This document shows positions 1 through 64,000 of a stretch of 64,000 bases of DNA, one piece after another. Below the pieces are notes generated by a model, which made no database searches, was not told the DNA's origin, and saw nothing but the letters and a program-made list of their open reading frames with translations. The translations under genes were made by a program, and so were the position numbers. The stretch comes from Lamellibrachia columna (taxonomy: Eukaryota > Annelida > Polychaeta > Sabellida > Siboglinidae), in assembly GCA_963662155.1 (NCBI GenBank), contig OY759263.1, positions 15,184,194 through 15,248,193 on the forward strand, in the 5' to 3' direction. Every line of letters starts with the position of its first letter. Positions within the stretch are counted from its first letter, which is position 1.

Positions 1-390
1 TTTATTCGTGGGCTGAAGAGAAACCAGAGTTAACTTCATCACCAGCAACGTGAAATTACTAAAGGCAGACATAGCAGTCTAGAATGTGGGGTGTGCATTA
101 TGACGTGCACCACTGTAAGAAGGAACAAAAATGCAATGTTTAAGTATTGCAAAACTTTAATGAGATGGAAGTCATAACAAGTATTAACTTGTTATTTTAA
201 TTGCATAATAGTTTCATTTTGCATATTAACAATAGCACCGATTGTAATAATAATTATTATAGAACGAGATGTGAATAACAATAAACACTGGCAGTGATAC
301 ATGGATTGAGACAGCAATAAAAGGTTTGGATGATATTTAGATGATACTTCAGGTTTAACCGGTTTAAATATGTTGTGCACACACTAAATA
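1..390. other. AT-rich 3' flank / possible 3' UTR
   Basis: No coding signal. AATAAA on the minus strand at 6-1 and ATTAAA-like sites near 200 and 150 could serve as polyadenylation signals for the host gene, which would put the SINE at 393-705 in its 3' UTR. Confidence 0.3.
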
Positions 391-392
391 AT

Positions 393-705
393 GGGGGCAG
401 TGGCTCAGTGGTTAGAACATAGGACTCTCAATCAAGAAGATTCGGGTTTGAATCCTCTTGTTGCCATTTCGAAGCTTGGGCAATTGTGTTCACTTCACAT
501 TGCATCAGTTCAATCAGCTACATAACTGAGCACCTGTCAAGAGGAATATGTGAACAAACTGCTTTCACGCAGTAACTGCAGCATGGCTGAATGCTTCAAA
601 CACAGAAGTTGACTTGGTTTCGAAATGAACAGGTCTGCCAGGGGGTGAAGTGTGAAGCACAATGAGTGATCGTAAGGACTTGATATTACATTATATAAGA
701 ACTGA
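393..705 (+). mobile_element. tRNA-derived SINE, family A, copy 1
   Basis: Pol III A box (TGGCTCAGTGGTTAGAAC) and B box (GGGTTTGAATCC) head, followed by a body shared with copies at 18618-18921 and 50071-50401, including GGCTGAATGCTTC and GAACAGGTCTGYYAG. About 310 bp. It lies just downstream of the host stop codon, in the opposite orientation. Confidence 0.85.
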
Positions 706-733
706 CATAAACATTTACTGTATTTATGAGAAA

Positions 734-53878
<53,145 letters not shown>

Positions 53879-54080
53879 GTTGACACTGCGAGAACAGCGT
53901 GCGATGTGGCAACCTTTCGTCTAAGATAGTACATTATAATTGCATCGATGCCAGGCCACAGCCAAAGGCATAAACCAACCACGGCCACGCTGTAAAAATG
54001 ACTACATCGCTGCGCCTGCTGGCGAGATCGATATGTACGTGCGACTAGGATGACTTTTGTCATTTCGCCGCAGATAACAA
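53879..54080 (-). promoter_or_regulatory. Probable promoter/5' UTR region of the host gene
   Basis: Sequence directly upstream of the start codon is richer in CpG than the introns and has a TATA-like AATTATAATG on the minus strand near 53944-53935. No start site can be fixed from sequence alone. Confidence 0.3.
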
Positions 54081-54900
54081 TTAACTATCATATGACATAT
54101 ACGGTTCCACACACACTAGATATTATTTTTCGGAAGTCCAAGCCGAGGTACTCGACCTCTCCGGAGAAACAAGACCAATTCCAAGAATTCCTCTCGGATC
54201 TCCTGTTTTTCATCTTTCAGGAAAACTGCTTGGTTTGATACGATCCCAGGCCTCGTCAGCGCATTTCGGACATGATCTTTCGCTGGATCTGCTTTCCGAT
54301 GGTGGCGGTAGTTCTGCATTATCTTTGAGGCCTACAGGAGTTTATTGCTTTGTTTCGACAATGCGTTTCCATTCGTCGTGATTCTCACCCAGTATCGAGA
54401 TGACGCCTCGGCGGTGGCTTCTTGGGGCGATATTCTGCTTTCTTTCTTTTTCTTTTCTGTCTTTACTATGAGCTGCATCTTAAGGCGATTGTCTCTCACT
54501 TGTTTGCAAGCTTGGCAACAGTCGTTGACAAGCCTGGCAACAGTCGTTGACAATTGGACATTAACTAAAAATGCACTGACAGCAAAAACTATTTGCGTTT
54601 AGCAATAGGCACTAAGATGATATGGCAGGATTGGGGACACACAGGAACGACTTAGGGCCAAATGACTGTGCTGGGGCAATCCCATGAATTTGTATGTTAG
54701 AAATATCCATATCCGTGGAACAAGTGCAGGAAGGCGCAACCTCGCGGTCTCGCGACAACTATTTCTAACTTCGCGGAAAAAGTGCGGCCGAAATTGGGGA
54801 GTGGGTGGTTGTGCTCGGGTACTTGATGGACACCCGCTTGACTCGCCCGTGTAAAGTGTTCGTGGTTTTGGGCGTCACTGTTGTTTAAGCAAAGTTAATA
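54081..54900. other. CpG-containing upstream region without a recognised gene
   Basis: Higher GC and CpG than the introns. Short open frames on the minus strand (54116-54319, 54332-54553) contain charged peptides but match no family I know. Could be promoter or 5' UTR sequence of the host gene, or an unrecognised exon. Confidence 0.35.
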
Positions 54901-54929
54901 TTGTTTAGATAACATGATAACATAAAAGC

Positions 54930-55256
<327 letters not shown>

Positions 55257-55283
55257 TGTTACAGTCAATCTGTTTAATCGGTC

Positions 55284-55391
55284 ATTTCGCGTAATGACTG
55301 ACATGCTTAGGCATTACGCGAAAATATGACTGTTTCACTCACGCATTTCGCGAAATGACTGAACATTTAAGTCATTACGCGAAATGACTGG
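55284..55391 (+). repeat. Left composite terminal inverted repeat
   Basis: Contains four TTTCGCG or CGCGAAA cores, linked by CTTAGGCATTACGCGAAA and TGTTTCACTCA; a fifth palindromic copy follows at 55403-55424. Confidence 0.8.
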
Positions 55392-56301
55392 GAAAGAGCT
55401 GCAGTCATTTCGCGTAATGACTGAAACAGTGTTTCCCCTGGTTAATAACAAGTGATCTGGACAAACTTACTGTTTTTTATCTACCTAGCCAGATATTTTA
55501 AGAAATTGTCAGCAGCTGTCCATTATCACACTCAAAAATATTGTTTATAATATTGTGATGAAATTATGATTTAAAATTATTGTTCGAGTTCATTTTGGAT
55601 CGTGTAGAACACGAGGAATTGAAGTTATTCCACATGGTCGAAACCCCTTATCATCAAATTAATGTTTTTATTACGAGGTGCAATGCTTCAGTCCCCCTAG
55701 GTACGCTTTGTGTCAGTATACCCAGAGCAAACACTGTGAAGTATCAATTATCATTTGTCTTCTATTATGTATCTTAAATTTAATGTAGGAAATGTTACAT
55801 ACATACCTAAGACAAAATAACATTATTGGTAATCATATCAATGCGCTACATTTCCACAATATATGTCAAACAAATTATATAATATGCCATAACTATATGT
55901 ATGGATATGGATGAGAGCATATACCCCGGGGTAGTTGTTTTTAAGCCAAAAATGTTAAATTCATAGTATGTGACATCACAGTATTGGTGAAAGCTAATGT
56001 TGTATTTAACCAATATTACTAAATAATTATTATACTCACTAGTTATCATGAAAGACACGTGAAGCATACTAGTAGGTATACTTGCCACTGAGAGAAATCA
56101 TACACATTACCCAGAAGGTATTTATAAAGTACGACAAATCAAATCATGTCTAGTCTTAAAAGGAGAATTTAATTTACTAACAACTTGATGATTAGTTATT
56201 AGCATTTCATATGGTTCGCTCTCACTTATTCGGGCAGCTCAGACTGTTGTGACACCGGCTGTTACACATTCGTTTTTGCTTTGTTGCACTTGCACCTGTT
56301 G

Positions 56302-58195
<1,894 letters not shown>

Positions 58196-58945
58196 CTGCG
58201 AAACATAAGAGCAAATTTTAATTATTATCCAATTTTAATTATAAACTGCCTAAACCAAAATGGTGAGAAGAAAATATATATTGTAATATATATTATAATT
58301 GTAATATACTCACAATCATGATGTTTATCAATGTGTCTTTTATGGTAAACTTAGCAATTGGTTTAACTTCCCTTTTATATTAATTTGTTTGTACGGCTTA
58401 ATGTGCCACATCATGAAAGGAATCAAAGGATTTCGACTTCTGTGAGACAGTATTGACGATTTTCATTTGTGCTCACTCGTGCAATTTATGGCTAACTGAA
58501 AAATACCCTTTCATTGTGGATTTTCTGGCTTACATAAAGAAAGAAAGAATTTAACAGAGAAAGGATTAAGGCTTGGATTGATAGTACAATACAACTGTGG
58601 TGGATATTAACTCGGGGCTTCTGACTGAGGAAACCTATGAAGGGAATTACCACTGTGGCTTCAATGGGCAGATCAATGAATGAAGGTGTGAAATTTCACC
58701 ATTACCAAATCAAATTGAAACCATATCATGTTATACAAGCCACGAAAATTGCATGTGTCTGATATTAAGCTTCTTGAAAAATGTTGTAGCAGAAATTCCC
58801 AAGGTGGTTTTTTTTCACCTGGGGCTGTGGAATAATTTCTATGACATAATTCTGGTATGATGTCATTACTGCATAATTACATGCTAGCTATGAAACAAAA
58901 TATAGGTCACCATTCAAACTGTATATAACAACACTGCCTTATTTC

Positions 58946-59049
58946 CAGTCATTTCGCGTAATGACTGAAATTTTCAGTCATTTCGCGAAATGCCTGAGTG
59001 AAACAGTAATTTCGCGTAATGCCTAAACATGTCAGTCATTACGCGAAAT
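58946..59049 (-). repeat. Right composite terminal inverted repeat
   Basis: Reverse complement matches the left end word for word (GACATGTTTAGGCATTACGC, TGTTTCACTCAGGCATTTCG) with a few substitutions. Confidence 0.8.
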
Positions 59050-59840
59050 AAGTACTCTAAGAGTATTCCAGATTTTTGCACAAGTAATTGTAATACCCCG
59101 GGTAGGGCCGTATAGTTTTTGATGATTTTGGTCCGTGCTTGTGGTAAGCTCACGTAGAAATTTCCTTTGGCGTTCGATCATTTTTTGTGGAAACGTTCGA
59201 TTCATGCTGGCATAATTCGCATATAGTCTTCATTAGCATACCCCGGAGGTCTATTCACACAAAGTAGTTGTTTCCAGTCCTGATATACCGTCCTCTGGGA
59301 AAATGTGTTTTTTCTCGAATGCGCTCTAAAAGCATTGTCCTTTTACTAACACTACCAAAAGACCCCTGGGTCCACCTGGATCGTTGATAAAAGAGCGAAT
59401 AAAACATGTATAACAATATCCTGTCCTATTGATTTATTTTAATTAAGTTGAAACTGAAACATTACATTTACTAATGCGGGAAGGGCCTGTAACACAACCA
59501 ATCGATTTAGCAGCAGATACGAGACTTCTCCACTTCTGTCGGTTTATACTCAACAGCCTGCTTAGCCGCCTGGCCCCGTATCCTCTTGGAATGTAATATA
59601 TTTCCATCCTACTTCGCAAAACATGACTGAACTATCTCCATCTTCTTGTGGTGATCAGAATATTGGCATTACTTTGCTCGTTCGTGTCGTCACGTGTGTT
59701 CTTCCATTGAATGAGATTACCAGATTAGATAGTCTGTGAATCGGTTCGAGGACGTAAGACTTCCTCCTGACCCGACCTTAGCCAGACAGCCACGGGGTCA
59801 GTAATTTCGTATTGATCATTCATATGATAAGTCTTCTCAG
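59050..59840. other. Unannotated stretch
   Basis: No gene, tandem repeat or element end recognised between the transposon and the Penelope-like remnant. Confidence 0.45.
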
Positions 59841-59899
59841 ATATTATCTGTGTCTGTGAAATTCCATGTCTTGTATTGATAGGCATAAACAGGTATCGA

Positions 59900-60560
59900 T
59901 CCAAGCAGTGGCGAATCTTGGCGCAACATGGCGCAACAGGTTACATACGAAAATACTAAAAAATGTAAACTGGTGGGGGATTACTCCTTTGACTGTCAAA
60001 GGAGTAACAGAACTTATACAGCGGATTTTAAAACACCATGAGACGCTACATAGGTTAGACCTCTTCAAAATATCAGGAGAATACTAGTGCATGCAAAGGA
60101 CAAAGTGGAAGATAGTAAAAAGACAGACTGTGTATACCAGATCCCTTGTAAGAGCTGTAACTACACAACATATATCGGCGCAACAAGGAGAACATGAAGA
60201 CTAGAAGAACACAAGAAGGAGGTTGGAAACATCACAATCAGACGATTTACCAGGGAACAGAAGAGAGCATCAATGACGATACAGCATAAATCTGCAACAA
60301 CAGACCATGGAACAATTGCGTCATAGACTGGGAGGGAGCAAAAGTGATTGACAGAGAGTGTAACAGAAACGCAAGATGGATCAAAGAGGCCATATGGATG
60401 CGAAAGAAAACTCTAGTCATGAATCGAGACGAGGGGGATATAGATTGAGTCACGTATGGGACGACTTGCTTACCAAGACAACTGGCGAGTAGAGGAAGAA
60501 CTTGCCGTCCCAGAATTCCTGATAAAGGCTGCCGATGGTCGAAGCGATGAGTAAGTAATC
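59900..60560 (+). pseudogene. Penelope-like element remnant with GIY-YIG endonuclease trace
   Basis: Fragments in order: TPLTVKGVTELIQRILKHHE; then, after frame changes, HAKDKVEDSKKTDCVYQIPC and TTYIGATRRT (GIY-YIG-type core with Y-I-G); RLEEHKKEVGN; and later DHGTIAS and RWIKEAIWMRKKT. This is the reverse-transcriptase C-terminus plus GIY-YIG nuclease layout of Penelope-like elements. Stops and frameshifts abound. Confidence 0.8.
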
Positions 60561-60954
60561 AAAATGGTTGTACATTAGAAAATGTGTTCTTTTTCATGTC
60601 ATGAATCCTCAAGTAACCATGATACTAGTTGGAAAACTTTAATCACTGTTCAAAGTAATAAAGATGGGGAACAATACGAAAAAGTGTTTTATTTGTGTGT
60701 GTTATAAGATTAATGGTCTGATCGCTCCCTCTGAACTGTTAAAAAATGTTAGTATATTCATGCGTTCTATACTTACGATAAAAGTGGTGCTGTGTTCTCA
60801 TACAATTTCAATAAAAGTTATATAACGTTACTAATGATTATATTTGTTTTTTCGGCTTTCGGTGTCAAACAAACTATTTTTTGTCTACGCCTTGATTTCT
60901 TCATTAAAAGAATTTAGTGCGAAATGTTATCCACTTTAAATGATACGTTCGTGG

Positions 60955-61235
60955 TAGCCTCTTTTATTTATAAAAGGGATACAGTGGATACTGAATAATG
61001 GCACGAATTTTTTGCATTTATAAACAAAAACTAAAAATAGCCGTTTTCAATAATCATGTGATTGATCATGTATCAACAGCAGTTTCGAACGAATACCGTT
61101 TTGTACCAGAAGTACCAAAACAGTCTTTCTAGCCTGAAGCACACTTGTTGTGGATACTGAATATTGGCAGAAAAAGTGCATTTATAAAAAAAACTAAAAC
61201 AGCCATTTTCAATAATCAATATTTGGTTCAATAAA
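60955..61235. repeat. Imperfect direct duplication (about 185-bp spacing)
   Basis: GTGGATACTGAATAATGGCA ... TTTGCATTTATAAACAAAAA ... CCGTTTTCAATAATCA at 60982-61054 recurs, diverged, at 61152-61220. Confidence 0.7.
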
Positions 61236-61708
61236 TTAAAAATTCCTTAGCCGAGAGTTCCTCAGATTAGTGTCATTTGACAATGCAGTTGTTATGCTCT
61301 ACTACCAAGTCAGAAATTGTATTTAAGAGCTAGCAAGAAGAAACTAGAAACATTGCTACATCACCAAGCGACGACTTGACGTTTACCAACAGAACAATTA
61401 TCAACCGGAGTGTCGGGTGTTGGAGACGAGCCACAGCGTGAAGCGGGTGTGGTGTTCTGGCCATCAACTACGGTTAGACCGAGGTAGCTACAAGCGTACA
61501 GTTGTGCAAGCTGAATTGATGTTGGCAAACTCGACGTAAGGAGGTCGGTGATCTTAATGAAGATAGAACGTATACTTTTTGGTCTTGGTGTATTTGTGCA
61601 TAATATACACTTATAGTTGGTTGGGTTGTAGACCCGATTAAGGCTAAATTCTTATTCTCGGAATTACTCGGAATGTTCATGTGATATCGTCTCATATCCA
61701 TGTCCCGC
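61236..61708. other. Unannotated stretch before hAT element
   Basis: Moderate GC, no recognised coding motif. Pieces such as GTTGGTTGGGTTGTAGACCC look like old repeat sequence but I cannot assign a family. Confidence 0.35.
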
Positions 61709-61716
61709 GTGTCTCC

Positions 61717-63236
61717 TAGTGCCCTGCACGGGCCGGGCTTTGGGTCCAAGCTCTACATAATTTCGTGGGCCGGGCCGGGCCGGGCCGGGCCGGGCCTGGG
61801 CTTACATATTGCGGGCCCGGGCTGGGCCTGGGCTGAAAAAAATTTAAACACATCGGGCTTGGGCCGGGCCTGGGCCTAGTGTGAGCGGGCCGGGCCGGGC
61901 TTGGGCTGGGCCTGGACATAATAAAAATATTCATACAAAACCCAGATTATTAATTTTATTATTAATAAAAACTGATTATAAATTGTAATTCCGGTTAATG
62001 AATGCTTAAAATTATTTCTTTAGTATTATATAGTTGCAAATTGAGACCTTGCATGGAATTATAAATGACACTAGTGCTTTATACATTGGAATGCATTTTA
62101 ACCGCTTTTCAACAATGGGACTTACTATGGTATCATTTTAATAATGTGCATTATTTTAATACAGACATTTCGTATAAAATATATGCATAGTCGCATGCCC
62201 ATATCTTTGTATTGTAATTCTTTAAACATGTACTGGCTTTCCAAGACACTGTGACTGGAGTAGTGGCACTTGTTTCACTGGCTTCATCACAGTTAATGCA
62301 TGTTTCCCATCGTTCTTCTTCAGCTCAAACTTAACTTCCTATCCCTTAATCCGTGATGTCTAGACTCTGTAAACCGCATATTTTTGGCATGAATGTATCC
62401 TTTTGCATAAATCTAATGACCCCATACCAGGCCACTTAAGTTTACCTGGCTGGAAGCGCAGCCAGCCCCAAATTGTTTACTTTAGACATATTTGCAGAGG
62501 CAATCAAGCCATGCTAACCATCAACTTAATCACCCTTTGACCAAATCAGTGGACATTCTATTGTCTAGGTCTTCCCTCCAAACATTGCCCGCCTGAATGA
62601 CCAGCCCACTGGCCACTGCCCACTACCCAGTAGTGCCAGTACCCAGTACCCACCCCAGTTGGTAAGTGGTATTTTTCAATTGTGTGAACTAGTGACTACT
62701 ATTTAGTATCTACGATTTCCCCAGTACTGATCCATTCACACTTGTACTAATTCACACATGTCTCAACCTGATCTGTCTCAGGCTGGTGACTGTAGGCCTG
62801 CTGGAAATGCCACTGGGTGTCAGTGCCAGTGGGTGACATAGTAGTAGCTAGTACTAGCTACTAGCTAGACACTACTAAACAACAACTGACACTAGTATTT
62901 CAGTAGTAAACATCATACAGTGTTCATATATATTTTTATTTATTTATTAATACAATAAGTCTGTTTTACAGTTTATTTGTGTTTCGTATTTCTTATAAGA
63001 TTATAGTTTTATCTTCTCTAAACTTAGCGGGCCGGGTATGGGCTTGAAACTTACGGGCCGGGCCGGGCCTGGGCCAAACATTCACGGTCTGGGTCGGGCC
63101 TGGGTCTAAATTCTAGTTTGCGGGCTTGGGCCGGGCCGGGCTTGAAAAATTGCTGCGGGCCTGGGCCGGGCCTGGACTCTAACTGCTAATTGCGGGCCGG
63201 GCTTGGGCTCAAATTATAGGCCCGCGCAGGGCACTA
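61717..63236. mobile_element. Non-autonomous hAT element, 1520 bp, with CGGGCC-rich ends
   Basis: Inverted ends TAGTGCCCTGCACGGGCC (left) and, complemented, TAGTGCCCTGCGCGGGCC (right). Perfect 8-bp target duplication GTGTCTCC at 61709-61716 and 63237-63244. About 200 bp at each end is packed with GGGCCGGGCCTGGGCC words; the middle is AT-rich without transposase coding. TIR type and 8-bp duplication identify hAT. Confidence 0.93.
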
Positions 63237-63244
63237 GTGTCTCC

Positions 63245-64000
63245 TGTAGGGAGTGTATAATAGGAGACAGATTGTTTAAAGAATGTAATATCATGCTTGA
63301 CAATTTACTGTTGGGGGGAGATAGAAACGATGGTTGGTTGAAGAGCCCTACTTTTGTTTTGTTTTTTTGAGGGGAGGGGACATTTTATTTTGTGTTAGTA
63401 CTTAATACTTAGGATATTAGTTTTTTAGAATATATAATTGTAATTAGTTATTGTTTCTATAGAAATTGTTCAGATTAACAAAATGTTAAATATATTGTAC
63501 CTGTACGTTTATGCTATCATTACAGACGTCTTTCATTATACCCCGAATCCAACCCTAAAGATTCGCTTCACCTTCATGGCGATCTTGACAAGACACAGCA
63601 GACAAACAAACACACAGACAAACAGACACTGACTTATTGCTTAGATTGTGTTTCCTACGCGTAACATTGTTTTTTTTTCATGTAAGCTGTTCTTGGTCGT
63701 TTTACCGCTTGTAGTGCTTATAATGTGGCACATATGACGGAGAGACAGGTTAAACATTGTTAAGTGTCTGTCTTTTCTTGAACAATGATGCCATACAGTT
63801 ACTTTGTACTGCATAATCCTTATGCATGCATAGGCTTATAACGGATAGTTAAATCACGTGTCTAGCAAGTTTCGTGTCCGGTCAAGCCGTGTTTGATTCC
63901 GACATACTTCTGTCAAGCCTCGTCACTCTGTATACGCAATATCCAAACGATATGGCCTACTATGTTACCTACACTGCCAGTTCATCATCCTCGCGCGGTA
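63245..64000. other. Unannotated right flank
   Basis: T-rich and then mixed sequence with an ACAGACAAACAAACACAC-like short repeat near 63595. No gene recognised. Confidence 0.4.

Noticed and set aside
393..480. Possible functional tRNA gene
   Set aside because: A and B boxes are present but the sequence cannot fold as a complete tRNA and is the head of a repeated SINE.
54116..54553. Charged open frames upstream of the host gene
   Set aside because: No recognisable domain, no clear splice partners; recorded only as an unassigned CpG-containing stretch.

Overview
The window is animal (metazoan) nuclear DNA. It has short exons bounded by GT/AG splice sites, AT-rich introns packed with tandem repeats, tRNA-derived SINEs, and remnants of several LINE, Penelope and DNA-transposon families. 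Gene structure and repeat content fit a marine invertebrate, most likely a mollusc or another lophotrochozoan; that placement is inference, and no marker fixes the species.

One host gene dominates. It lies on the minus strand, from a signal-peptide exon at 53686-53878 to a terminal exon at 734-908. I could join 26 coding exons with compatible splice phases throughout, giving about 1276 residues. Domain order is signal peptide, two EGF-like modules, NIDO, AMOP, a VWD-like domain, a linker, several EGF-like modules, a SEA-like domain, two more EGF-like modules, one transmembrane helix and a short cytoplasmic tail. This is the architecture of membrane-bound MUC4-like / NIDO-AMOP-VWD proteins. 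No other intact host gene was recognised.

The introns hold most of the other content. Intron 22 is almost entirely an 11.9-kb array of a 44-bp satellite (3432-15363). Intron 16 contains a 5.6-kb PIF/Harbinger transposon (20160-25762), antisense to the host gene. It has terminal inverted repeats, a 3-bp target duplication and an apparently intact six-exon transposase of 350 residues. Other introns carry minisatellites with units of 18, 22, 23, 36, 39, 45, 47, 48, 50 and 63 bp. They also carry two SINE families, a CR1/jockey-like LINE, a pogo-like MITE, and a non-autonomous hAT element with a perfect 8-bp target duplication inside the 23-bp minisatellite.

Upstream of the gene (54-64 kb) are a CpG-containing probable promoter region and CA/CGCA microsatellites. 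A 3.8-kb DNA transposon with composite terminal inverted repeats follows (about 55284-59049); it carries a decayed KRBA2/Ginger-like integrase interrupted by about 152 uninterrupted CAG/CTG triplets. Beyond it lie a Penelope-like GIY-YIG remnant and a 1.5-kb GC-rich hAT element with a perfect 8-bp target duplication.

The host protein would be a secreted-pathway, cell-surface adhesive or mucin-like molecule. The remaining elements are mobile or satellite DNA and are not functionally linked to it, except where they touch its splice sites (exons 8, 18 and 23).
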